The position numbers and the translations under genes were made by a program. Below the pieces are notes generated by a model that was not told the origin of the DNA, did no database searches, and was given only the letters and a program-made list of their open reading frames with translations. Positions 43,675 through 51,642 of a stretch of DNA of 64,000 nt are shown here, piece by piece. This DNA is from Solibacteraceae bacterium (GTDB taxonomy: Bacteria; Acidobacteriota; Terriglobia; Bryobacterales; Bryobacteraceae). Positions within the stretch are counted from its first letter, which is position 1. Each line of letters begins with the position of its first letter. Location: assembly GCA_021324015.1 (NCBI GenBank), contig JAJPJX010000211.1:62001-126000 (forward strand), given 5' to 3'.

Positions 43675-45165
43675 GTGATGAAACGCATCGGCATCGCCGG
43701 CTTCCTGCACGAATCGAACACGTTCCTTCCGGTGGCCACCACCTACGAGCATTTTGCCTCCACCAGCCTCACCCGCGGCGAGGACCTGCTGCGGCGCTGG
43801 CGCGGCGCGCATCACGAGATGGGCGGCTTTCTGGAGGGTGCCGAACGCTACGGGTTCCAGCCCGTCCCCCTGCTCTCCACCTACGCCATGCCCAGCGGCA
43901 CCCTCACCGCCGAGGCGTTTGACCGCATCGCCGGCGAAATGACGGAGAGCCTGCGCGCCGCCCTGCCCCTGGACGGCCTGCTGGTGGCGCTGCACGGCGC
44001 CACGGTGGCCGAAAACCATCCGGATGCCGACGGCGAGGTGCTGGCCCGCCTGCGCGCCGTGGTGGGCCCCGATCTCCCCATCGTGAACACGCTCGATCTG
44101 CACGCCAACGTCTCCGAGCGCATGGTAGCCGGCGCCAACGCGACCGTGATCTACCGCTCCAATCCGCACCTGGACCAGCGCGAGCGTGGCCTGGAGGCCG
44201 CCGGGCTCATGGATCGCATCCTGCGCCAGAAAATCCAGCCCGTGCAGGCCCTAGCCGCGCCGCCGCTGCTGATCCAGATCTCCCGGCAATACACCTCCGA
44301 GCAGCCCGCCCTGGGATTGTACGAAGACCTGCGGCAGGTGCTCTCCTGGCCCGGCATTCTCTCGGCCAGCGTGGCCATGGGCTTCTACTACGCCGACGTG
44401 GAGGAGATGGGCACCTCCTTTCTGGCGGTAGCCGACCGCGACCCGGAACTGGCGCGCCGCGCCGCACAATGGATGGCCGCACGCGCCTGGGAGCGCCGCG
44501 CCGAGTTTGTCGGACGCCTGCCCAGCCCGGAGGAGGCCGTGCGCACCGCCGCGCAGTCCGAACAGGCTCCGGTGGCGCTCATGGACATCGGCGACAATGT
44601 GGGCGGCGGCAGCCCTGGCGATTCCACCATTCTGTTCGCCGAGATCCTGCGCCAGCAGGTGCCCAACGCCCTGGTGATCCTCTACGATCCGGAAGCGGTG
44701 AATGCCTGCGCGGCCGCCGGTGTACGCTCCACCGTGGAACTGCGCGTGGGCGGCAAGACCGACCGCCTGCACGGCGACCCCGTGCCCGTCCGCGGCCGCG
44801 TGCGGACGCTCTCCGACGGCGTGTTCCTCGAAACCCAGGTGCGCCACGGCGGCTGGGGCGCGAGCGACCAGGGAGTCACAGCAGTGGTGGAAACCGAGCA
44901 GCAGCACACCATTGTGCTCACCAGCCGCCGCATGGCCCCTATGAGCCTGGAGCAGGTCATCAGCCTGGGCATCCACCCCGAGCGCAAGCGCCTGCTGATC
45001 GTCAAGGGAGTCGTGGCGCCGCGCGCCGCCTACGCTCCCGTGGCTCCCAGGATCCTGCTGGTGGACACACCCGGAGTCACCAGCGACAATCCCCGGCACT
45101 TCGCCTACCGCCACCGCCGCCGTCCGCTCTACCCTCTCGAAGAAGAGGCGGCCTACACGGTCTGA
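43675..45165 (+). CDS. M81 family metallopeptidase (MlrC-like)
   Basis: A 496-residue protein of the M81/MlrC family (microcystinase C). It has the start RIGIAGFLHESNTF, GLLVALHGATVAENHPDADGEV, the Zn ligands in NTLDLHANVSERM and SNPHLDQRERG, and the C-terminal half with DNVGGGSPGD. MlrC cleaves linear peptides containing beta-amino acids such as Adda. Relatives in soil bacteria are usually of unknown substrate. The start is GTG at 43675, or the ATG at 43678. Confidence 0.87.
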   Translation: MMKRIGIAGFLHESNTFLPVATTYEHFASTSLTRGEDLLRRWRGAHHEMGGFLEGAERYGFQPVPLLSTYAMPSGTLTAEAFDRIAGEMTESLRAALPLDGLLVALHGATVAENHPDADGEVLARLRAVVGPDLPIVNTLDLHANVSERMVAGANATVIYRSNPHLDQRERGLEAAGLMDRILRQKIQPVQALAAPPLLIQISRQYTSEQPALGLYEDLRQVLSWPGILSASVAMGFYYADVEEMGTSFLAVADRDPELARRAAQWMAARAWERRAEFVGRLPSPEEAVRTAAQSEQAPVALMDIGDNVGGGSPGDSTILFAEILRQQVPNALVILYDPEAVNACAAAGVRSTVELRVGGKTDRLHGDPVPVRGRVRTLSDGVFLETQVRHGGWGASDQGVTAVVETEQQHTIVLTSRRMAPMSLEQVISLGIHPERKRLLIVKGVVAPRAAYAPVAPRILLVDTPGVTSDNPRHFAYRHRRRPLYPLEEEAAYTV

Positions 45166-45171
45166 CGGCCC

Positions 45172-46128
45172 ATGCATCCGCAGGACTTTCATCCCGAGAA
45201 CTTCGCCCGCGGCGCGAAACACGCGCTGGATCTGGAATTCTACGCCGGTGGGTGCCGTCTCAGCCTGCCCGTGCTGCTGGTGCGCGGAGCCGCCGCCGGC
45301 AAACGCCTGGTGGTCACCGCCGGCGTGCACGGGGACGAATACGAAGGCGTGCGCACGATCTTCGAGATTTACCGCGAGCTCGACCCGCGGCGCATGACCG
45401 GCGACCTCCTGGCCGTGCCCGCCGCCAATCCGCCGGCTTTTTGGAACGTCTCCCGCACCAGCCCGCTCGATGGCGGCAACCTGGCGCGCGTCTTCCCCGG
45501 CGATCCCGCCGGGCCGCCGACCGCCGCCATCGCCTGGTACCTGGACCAGCGTATCCTCGCCTGCGCCGACCTGTACCTCGATCTGCACAGCGCCGGCGTG
45601 CGCTGCCTGATGCCCACGCTCATCGGCTACCACGAGCCCGACGCCGCGGCGCGCGCAGCCGCCCTGGTCTTCGGCGCGGACGTGGTGTGGTGCCATCCCA
45701 GCGTGGCGCCCGGCCGCACGGTCTCCGCCGCCATCGCCCGCGGCATGCCGGCGCTCTATACCGAAGCCCGCGGCGCTGGCCGCATCCATCCCGAGGACCT
45801 GGAGGTCTACACGCGCGGCGTGCGCAACCTGCTGCGGCACCTGGGCATTCTCGAAGGCGTACCGGAAGCGCCCCCCTGCCGCTATCATCTGCGCGGCGAT
45901 GGCAATATCGATCAGAGCGTCGCGGCTTCCCGGCGCGGCTTTCTGGTGCCCAAAGTGACACTCCTTGAGCCGGTCGCCGCGGGGCAGGAACTCGGTGTGC
46001 TGCTGGACCTGCACGCCGAGCCCCTCGAAACCTTCCGCGCGCCCTGCGCCGGGCTGGTGGTGCTGATCCACGCCTGCCCGCTGGTGGAAGCCGGCGAGCC
46101 GCTTTTTCTAGTCACCGGCATCCTGTAA
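45172..46128 (+). CDS. succinylglutamate desuccinylase/aspartoacylase-like zinc hydrolase
   Basis: A 318-residue M14-like zinc amidohydrolase (AstE/AspA/DoeB group) that removes an N-acyl group from an amino acid. The zinc site is visible as TAGVHGDEYEG and the later LDLHSAG, with ALYTEARGAG towards the end of the catalytic domain. The last ~80 residues form the usual beta-rich tail with a biotinyl-like turn (GFLVPKVTLLEPVAAGQELG). It lies six bases after the M81 gene and ends the plus-strand half of the locus. Confidence 0.87.
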   Translation: MHPQDFHPENFARGAKHALDLEFYAGGCRLSLPVLLVRGAAAGKRLVVTAGVHGDEYEGVRTIFEIYRELDPRRMTGDLLAVPAANPPAFWNVSRTSPLDGGNLARVFPGDPAGPPTAAIAWYLDQRILACADLYLDLHSAGVRCLMPTLIGYHEPDAAARAAALVFGADVVWCHPSVAPGRTVSAAIARGMPALYTEARGAGRIHPEDLEVYTRGVRNLLRHLGILEGVPEAPPCRYHLRGDGNIDQSVAASRRGFLVPKVTLLEPVAAGQELGVLLDLHAEPLETFRAPCAGLVVLIHACPLVEAGEPLFLVTGIL

Positions 46129-46146
46129 AAGAACGCTGACACCGTA

Positions 46147-46172
46147 CCGAGCCGCGACCGTGAGGGAGCGGT
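46147..46172 (+). repeat. dispersed intergenic repeat, copy 1
   Basis: CCGAGCCGCGACCGT followed by GAGGGAGCGGT, a 26-base element between the convergent aspartoacylase and SDR genes. The same sequence, with one or two changes, recurs at 50613 and 55869. Confidence 0.75.
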
Positions 46173-46174
46173 TT

Positions 46175-46930
46175 CTACCGGAACAGCACAAATCCGCCGT
46201 CCACGCGCAGGACACTTCCGGTGACATACGATCCATCGTCGGACACCAGGAACCGCACGGCGCGGGCGATCTCCTCGGGCCGGCCCAGACGGCCGAAGGG
46301 CAGCTTCTTGCCCTCTTCGCGAATCGTCTCTTCGGAAAAAGCCTTGTGCTCGCCGGGCGTGTCGATCCAACCGGGCTCGATGGCGTTCACGCGGATGCCG
46401 TGCGGCGCCAGTTCCCGCGCCCACGTGGCCGCCATGTGGTTCACCGCCGCCTTGGCGCCGTTGTACGCGGTGGCGTTGGGATAGGGCCGCGAGGCGTGCA
46501 CCGAGCTGATCATCACGATGTTGCCGCCCCCGCCCTGCTTGACCATCTGGCGCGCGGCCAACTGGCTGCAATGGAACGCGCCCCACAGGATCACGCGCCA
46601 GACCGTCTCGACATCCGCGATCTCCAGTTCCAGCAGCGGCTTCCGCACGCTGACGCCGGCATTGTTCACCAGGATGTCCAGGCGGCCGAACTGCGTCACC
46701 GTGCGCTCGATGGCCTGCTCCACCGACGCCCGGTCGCCCACGTCGCCGGGCACGTAGAGCGCGCGCCGCCCCAGCTTTTCGATCTCCGCCAGCAGCCCCA
46801 CCGCTTGCACGAGCGAAGCCGGATCCAGAATGGCCACATCCGCGCCGTGCGCCGCCAGCTCCAGCGCGGTCGCCCGGCCGATGCAGCTGGCGCCGCCGGT
46901 GACCATCGCCACCTTTCCTTGTAAGGACAT
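46175..46930 (-). CDS. SDR family oxidoreductase
   Basis: A 251-residue short-chain dehydrogenase/reductase. It has TGGASCIGRA (one Gly of the usual GxxxGxG replaced by Cys in SCIG), NNAGVSV, the catalytic Ser in ISSVHAS, YNGAKAAV (Tyr-Lys), and WIDTPGEHK. The ATG at 46930 is three bases after the stop of the M24 gene, so it is translated from the same mRNA. It probably oxidises or reduces a pathway intermediate. Confidence 0.85.
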   Translation of the reverse strand: MSLQGKVAMVTGGASCIGRATALELAAHGADVAILDPASLVQAVGLLAEIEKLGRRALYVPGDVGDRASVEQAIERTVTQFGRLDILVNNAGVSVRKPLLELEIADVETVWRVILWGAFHCSQLAARQMVKQGGGGNIVMISSVHASRPYPNATAYNGAKAAVNHMAATWARELAPHGIRVNAIEPGWIDTPGEHKAFSEETIREEGKKLPFGRLGRPEEIARAVRFLVSDDGSYVTGSVLRVDGGFVLFR

Positions 46931-46933
46931 GTT

Positions 46934-48049
46934 CTACAGCTCCATGGGGAAGTCGAAGAGGTTCTCCAGCCCGTTTTCCCGCACTACGTAGTTGTCTTCC
47001 AGCCGGATGCCCCCCTGCAAGGCCTGCGAATAGACGCCCGGCTCGAGGGTAATCACGTCGCCGGCTTCGAAGATGTCGTCCGTGCCCGGGATGATGCGCG
47101 GCGCTTCGTGCCCGCGGTGGCCGATGCCGTGCCCGGCATGGTGCCAGAAGCTTTTCTCGCTGAGCGGATCGGCGTCCAAAAATTCCTTGACGCGGGCATA
47201 GACGTCCCGCGCGCGCACACCGGGCTTGACGGCCGCTTCGCCGATGCGCATCGCCTGCCGCACCAGTTCCCAGGCGCGCATCTGCAAGTCCGTGGGCGCG
47301 GTGGCGGCGAAGGTCCGGCACACATCTCCGAAATACAGGTGCGGCGCCGGGAAAATGTCCAGGATGTAAAGATCTCCCGCCTGGATGGCGCGCCGCGTGG
47401 CCGGTCCGCCGCCGGAGATGCCCCGCTCCCCGCAGGCGAAATCCCCCAGGAATTCGACCGCCGTGCCTGCCTCCCTCACGATCGCCCCGTACATGGCCAG
47501 GTAGACGTCCAGCTCGGTGCGGCCCGGCGAGATGGTTTCCCGCGCCGCGCGGTAGGCCGCCGCGCAATAACGCAGGCTCTCCCGGATCTCGGCGATCTCG
47601 TCCTCCTCTTTGCGCTTGCGCAGCTTGAGAACCGTGCCCGTGGCGTCGGCCACCTCCAGCCGCGGCCACACCTCCTGCAACGCGCGATCGAGCAGGCTCG
47701 AAACCACGGCCTGCTCCACGGCGCAGGTGGCCACCCCGGCCCCCTGGCGCGCGAGCGCGGCTTTTAACAGCCCGGCGGCATCGTGCGCCGGATGCGTGAT
47801 GGTGCGCCGGATGGAATAGAACTCCAGCGGCACCGTCTCGCCCGCGCACCATTCGCCTTTCGCCGCGGTGACCAGGGTGCTGTTCCCGTCCGCCCGCAGC
47901 GCGAACACGGTGGGCACCACGGCTTCGCTCAGCGCGCCGGTCAGGTAATACACCGTGCGGTAGTCGCTGGTCACGAACAGGTCCCAGCGCTGCGCCTCCA
48001 TCTCCGCCAGCAGCCGGCGCTGGCGCGCCCGGCAGCCCTCCAGGGTCAT
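46934..48049 (-). CDS. M24 family metallopeptidase (aminopeptidase P-like)
   Basis: A 371-residue creatinase/aminopeptidase P-fold hydrolase. The C-terminal pita-bread domain has all five metal ligands: Asp in LYILDIFP, Asp in YFGDVCRTF, His in HHAGHGIGHRG, Glu in TLEPGVY and Glu in IRLEDNYVV. The N-terminal domain has TSDYRTVYYLTGALSE. The ATG at 48049 overlaps the stop of the dipeptidase by one base. Related enzymes cleave Xaa-Pro, creatine or ectoine, and which applies here cannot be read from the sequence. Confidence 0.87.
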   Translation of the reverse strand: MTLEGCRARQRRLLAEMEAQRWDLFVTSDYRTVYYLTGALSEAVVPTVFALRADGNSTLVTAAKGEWCAGETVPLEFYSIRRTITHPAHDAAGLLKAALARQGAGVATCAVEQAVVSSLLDRALQEVWPRLEVADATGTVLKLRKRKEEDEIAEIRESLRYCAAAYRAARETISPGRTELDVYLAMYGAIVREAGTAVEFLGDFACGERGISGGGPATRRAIQAGDLYILDIFPAPHLYFGDVCRTFAATAPTDLQMRAWELVRQAMRIGEAAVKPGVRARDVYARVKEFLDADPLSEKSFWHHAGHGIGHRGHEAPRIIPGTDDIFEAGDVITLEPGVYSQALQGGIRLEDNYVVRENGLENLFDFPMEL

Positions 48050-49104
48050 TACTTCCAGGCTCCTTCGAAGAATCGCAGCCAGTTGCCGTGCATAATAGCC
48101 GCGATATCCGCCTCGCGATACCCGCGCTTGCGCAGCAGCGCCGGAATCTTCTGCAAATCCACGATGGTGTCCAGGTCCTCGGGACTCTGCTCGGTGCCGT
48201 AGCCGCCGTCCAGGTCGCTGCCGATCGCGCAATGCCGGGCCGTCCCGGCGATCTGGCAGATGTGATCGATCTGGTCGGCCACGTTCTCCAGCGTGACGTG
48301 CAGCTCGCGCGCGGTCTGCAGCGTCCAGCCGGGCGCCAGCATCCAGGAATCCAGCGCCGTGCCGATCACGGCATCCCGCTCGAGCAGCGCCTGGATCTGG
48401 GCGTCGGTGAACTGCCGGTCTCCGGGCACCAGCGCGCGGCAATTGTTGTGGCTGGCGAGCACCGGCCCCTGAAAGAGCTCCAGCGCCTCCCAAAAGCTTT
48501 CCTCGGCCAGGTGCGTAGCATCCAGCACCATGCCCAACTGCTGCATGGCTTGCAGCAGGTCGCGGCCCGCCGGCGTCAGGCCGCCGGAGGACGCGGTGCC
48601 GTGCGCGTAGGCGCTGGGGCCGTAATGCGCCAGCCCGACTACGCGCAGGCCGTCCTCCCACCAGGCGGCCGCGTGGTCCGGAGAAAGGATCGGGTCGGCG
48701 CCCTCCATGGCCAGGATAAAGCCCAACGGCGTGGTCTCTGGCGCCGCCTGCCACTCCCCGAGGTGCCCCACGAGCGCGCGCCAGTCCTTGAGCAGGCGGG
48801 CCTTGCCGCCGCGCTCCAGCACCCGGTAGTAGGCCAGTTGGCCCTGCGCCATGGCGCAGGCGATCTCCTGCGTGCGGAAGTCCAGCAGGGAGTCGCCCCG
48901 CGGCTTGGCGCGCGCCAGCACCGTGGCCAGGCATACCGCCACTTCGCCCCGGCGCAGTTCGGGCAGCGAGACCGTGTTGGTGCCCCGGCCCTGCTCGGTC
49001 ATGCCGGCCTCCGCGGCGCGGATTTCCGCCACCGTGCGGTTCAGGTCGCGATTCCAATTCAGGGCGTTCCAGGAAATGTCCAGATGAGAGTCGATAACGA
49101 GCAT
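48049..49104 (-). CDS. membrane dipeptidase (M19, renal dipeptidase-like)
   Basis: A 351-residue M19 dipeptidase. It has the metal motif VIDSHLDISWN, the bridging Glu in LAMEGADP, His residues in LDATHLAEES and VLASHNNCRAL, and the Asp in IGSDLDGGYG. M19 enzymes hydrolyse dipeptides, including D-amino-acid dipeptides. There is no signal peptide, so it is cytoplasmic. It is linked by a 21-base gap to the upstream aminotransferase gene and overlaps the M24 gene by one base. Confidence 0.88.
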   Translation of the reverse strand: MLVIDSHLDISWNALNWNRDLNRTVAEIRAAEAGMTEQGRGTNTVSLPELRRGEVAVCLATVLARAKPRGDSLLDFRTQEIACAMAQGQLAYYRVLERGGKARLLKDWRALVGHLGEWQAAPETTPLGFILAMEGADPILSPDHAAAWWEDGLRVVGLAHYGPSAYAHGTASSGGLTPAGRDLLQAMQQLGMVLDATHLAEESFWEALELFQGPVLASHNNCRALVPGDRQFTDAQIQALLERDAVIGTALDSWMLAPGWTLQTARELHVTLENVADQIDHICQIAGTARHCAIGSDLDGGYGTEQSPEDLDTIVDLQKIPALLRKRGYREADIAAIMHGNWLRFFEGAWK

Positions 49105-49125
49105 GATGTCGAAGGGGAAGGCCGG

Positions 49126-50490
49126 TCAGGCGACGCCGGTGACCGCGCCGTGCTTTTCCAGGCTTGGCCCCACACTGGCCAGAGCCGCCTCCCAGGCGCG
49201 CAGCGTCTCCTCAATGTCCGCCGGCGTATGGGCCGCCGAGATGGAGCATTGCTTGGTGGCCAGCGGGAAAAAGTACACGCCGCGGCGGATGAGTTCCCGC
49301 CGCATTTGCGTGTCCGCCGCGAAAGCATGGTGCGCCGCCAGGTCGTGCCAATCCTTGGGGCGGTGGTCCATAAAATACAGGCAGCAGGCCGAGCCTTGCC
49401 GCACCAGCGTAGCGCCGATGCCCAGCCGCCGCAGCGTCTCGCCCACGCCGTGTTCCAGTTCCGCGCCCAGAGCTTCCACCCGCCGGTAGACCTCGCCGCC
49501 GTCTTCCAGCAGCCGCTCGATCGTCGCGATGGCGGCCGCCGTAGGCACCGGGTGCGCGTTGTAGGTTCCCGCCAGCAGCACCCGCCGCCGCGCATCGGGA
49601 TGCACCACGTAGTCCATCAGCGCCGCCTTGCCGCCCAGCACGGCCATGGGATAGCCGTTAGCCACCGCCTTGCCGTAGACCACCAGGTCGGGAACCACGC
49701 CGGCGATCTCGGCGTACCCGCCCAGCGCGTGCCGGAAGCCGGTCTTCACTTCGTCGAAGATCAGCACGAAGCCGAATTCGTCCGCCAGGGCGCGCAAGCC
49801 CTCCAGGTATCCCGGCTCGGGCAGGATCAGTCCCACGTTTTGCAGGATGGGTTCGGTGATCAGCGCGGCCACCGGATACCGTTCGCACACATACCGCACC
49901 GAGGCCAGGTCGTTGAAGTTCACCGGATGAACGAGCCTCTGATGCTCCTCCGGAATGCCGGCGCTGATGGGTGCGAACGGATATTCTCCGGGGGAAACGC
50001 GCGGCCCCAACTGCTCGAGCGGCGTCATCAGGTTGCAGGCCACGTCGTTGTGCCAGCCGTTGTAGCCGCCCTGCATCACCACGATGTGGTCGCGGCCGGT
50101 GGCCGCGCGCGCCAGGCGGATCGCCTGGTAGGTGGCTTCGCTGCCGGTGTTCAGAAGCTGCACCGATTCCACCCACGGGATGTGCGTGCAGATCAGCTCC
50201 GCCAGGCGGCCCTCGGCCACCGTGGTGCCCGAACCGTACAGGCTCTCCCCGGCGCGCAGAGCCGCTTCCACGGCCGCATTGACGTGCAGGTCGTTGTGTC
50301 CCAGAAAATGCGGTGCAAATGCGAAGTGGTAGTCAATGTAGCGGTTGCCGTCCGCGTCGTACAGGTAGGCCCCCCGGCCCTGCACGAACACGATCTCCGG
50401 CGCGGTGGCCCGGTTCACCGACACAACGCCGCCCGGAATATACCGGCGATTCCGGCGGAGAATCTCTGCGGATTTCGGATACGAGTCCAT
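49126..50490 (-). CDS. class III aminotransferase (GSA-aminomutase-like)
   Basis: A 454-residue PLP enzyme of the class III/glutamate-1-semialdehyde aminomutase group. It has GSGTTVAEGRLAELI, NTGSEATYQAIRLARAATGRD, the PLP-binding Asp in LIFDEVKTGFR, and the lysine motif VVYGKAVANGYPM. The aminomutase and beta-amino-acid aminotransferases share this form. Near many peptidase genes it is more likely a catabolic aminotransferase than HemL. It heads the minus-strand operon. A TATAAT on the minus strand (50503-50508) gives a leader of only about 5-7 bases. Confidence 0.86.
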   Translation of the reverse strand: MDSYPKSAEILRRNRRYIPGGVVSVNRATAPEIVFVQGRGAYLYDADGNRYIDYHFAFAPHFLGHNDLHVNAAVEAALRAGESLYGSGTTVAEGRLAELICTHIPWVESVQLLNTGSEATYQAIRLARAATGRDHIVVMQGGYNGWHNDVACNLMTPLEQLGPRVSPGEYPFAPISAGIPEEHQRLVHPVNFNDLASVRYVCERYPVAALITEPILQNVGLILPEPGYLEGLRALADEFGFVLIFDEVKTGFRHALGGYAEIAGVVPDLVVYGKAVANGYPMAVLGGKAALMDYVVHPDARRRVLLAGTYNAHPVPTAAAIATIERLLEDGGEVYRRVEALGAELEHGVGETLRRLGIGATLVRQGSACCLYFMDHRPKDWHDLAAHHAFAADTQMRRELIRRGVYFFPLATKQCSISAAHTPADIEETLRAWEAALASVGPSLEKHGAVTGVA

Positions 50491-50539
50491 GTGCTGTCCG
50501 CGATTATAGCGTGGCGGCGGCCTGTTTCAGGGCCCGTTT

Positions 50540-50557
50540 GAGCGCACCAAAGCGCTC
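50540..50557 (-). terminator. 6-bp perfect hairpin after the molybdenum-hydroxylase operon
   Basis: GAGCGC, six-base loop, GCGCTC. It lies in the 174-base gap between the end of the FAD-subunit gene (50665) and the start of the aminotransferase gene (50490). It has no T-run, so the terminator role is tentative. The rest of the gap holds a repeat copy (50613) and the aminotransferase -10. Confidence 0.35.
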
Positions 50558-50612
50558 ATTTCCAGCCTCCTGGACATAGCTACTCCTCACACCCCGGCTT
50601 TGCAGACTCTGG

Positions 50613-50638
50613 CCGAGCCGCGACCGTCAGGGAGCGGT
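50613..50638 (+). repeat. dispersed intergenic repeat, copy 2
   Basis: CCGAGCCGCGACCGT then CAGGGAGCGGT, 26 bases. It differs from copy 1 at one position. Confidence 0.75.
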
Positions 50639-50664
50639 GTTTTCGGACTTTTCGTCGCGCACGG

Positions 50665-51642
50665 TCATCCGGCCGCGGCCAGCAGCGCGCGCTTCACGGC
50701 GGTTCTGGCCAGTTGGACCTTATAGGCGTTGCGGCTCAGCGGCGTGGCGCCTGCCACGGCGGCCTGGCCGGCCTCCCCGGCGGTCTCCGGCGTCACCGTT
50801 TTGCCGGCCAGCGAGCGCTCGGCCTCCGGCGCCGCCCAGGGGGTGGGAGCCACGTGCCCCATCACGATGCGGGCGCTCTCCACGGTCTTGCCCTTCATTC
50901 GCAGGGCTACCGAGGCGGTCGCCAGAGGCCAGTCCAGCGCCTCCCGTTGCCGCACCTCGTATGTGGCGTTGCGCACGCCGCGCGCCGGCGGCAGCAGGAT
51001 CTCGGTCAGGATCTCGTTCGGCCGCAGCGCAATCTCCCGCTGCCGGTCGTTTTCCGGCGTGAGAAAGAACTGCTCGGCCGTCACTTCCCGCGTGCCGGAA
51101 CTGGAAGCCAGTTTGATCCTGGCTCCCAGCGCGGCCAGGGCGGGTCCCAGGCTGGAGGCGCTGACAAACTTCGCGGCGCCCTGATTGCCGAAAATGGCGT
51201 GATAGCGGTTGTCGCCCTCCGCCACCAGGCTGCGGCCGCCGCCGTCCCGGGCCAGCAGGCCGTGGCCGGTGCGGAAATACCAGCAGCGCGGCCGCTGGCA
51301 AAGGTCGCCCCCCACCGTGCCCACGTTGCGGATCTGCGGGCTGGAAACGCCGCGCGCGGCGGCCGCCAGCGCGGGATAGTCCGCCCGCACGGCGCTGTTT
51401 TCCAGCAGTTCGTCGAAGGTGACCAGCGCCCCCAGGCGCAGGCCGCCGCCGGATTTGCGAATGCCGCCCAGTTCCCGGATGCCCTTGATGTCCACCACGC
51501 GCTGCGGCGTATGCAGGTAGTCCTTCATGAGGCTGATCAGGTCGCTGCCGCCGGCAAGCACGTCGGCTTCTCCCCACTCGGCGCCCAGCAGCGCCAGGGC
51601 TTCGGAAAGCGTGGCGGGACTGGCATAGGCGAAGGATTGCAT
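50665..51642 (-). CDS. FAD-binding subunit of a molybdenum hydroxylase
   Basis: A 325-residue medium subunit of the xanthine dehydrogenase/CO dehydrogenase family. It has the FAD motif VLAGGSDLISLMKD and the conserved IRNVGTVGGDLCQRPRCWYF, followed by a C-terminal CO-dehydrogenase-flavoprotein domain. It passes electrons from the iron-sulfur subunit. Its ATG overlaps the TAA of the large subunit by one base. It is the last gene of the operon. Confidence 0.88.
   Translation of the reverse strand: MQSFAYASPATLSEALALLGAEWGEADVLAGGSDLISLMKDYLHTPQRVVDIKGIRELGGIRKSGGGLRLGALVTFDELLENSAVRADYPALAAAARGVSSPQIRNVGTVGGDLCQRPRCWYFRTGHGLLARDGGGRSLVAEGDNRYHAIFGNQGAAKFVSASSLGPALAALGARIKLASSSGTREVTAEQFFLTPENDRQREIALRPNEILTEILLPPARGVRNATYEVRQREALDWPLATASVALRMKGKTVESARIVMGHVAPTPWAAPEAERSLAGKTVTPETAGEAGQAAVAGATPLSRNAYKVQLARTAVKRALLAAAG

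Noticed and set aside
46934-49057. A longer M24 gene starting at 49057.
   Set aside because: The extra upstream frame runs antiphase through the well-supported dipeptidase gene. The ATG at 48049, coupled to the dipeptidase stop, fits the family length.
40491-50490. The catabolic locus as an ectoine-degradation (eut/doe) cluster.
   Set aside because: M24, aspartoacylase-like, class III aminotransferase and PLP-lyase roles overlap with that pathway, but no EutC or MocR-type EnuR is present, M81 and M19 do not belong, the lyase has the threonine-synthase motif, and the regulator is GntR/FCD. A phylogeny of the M24 protein with DoeA would decide.
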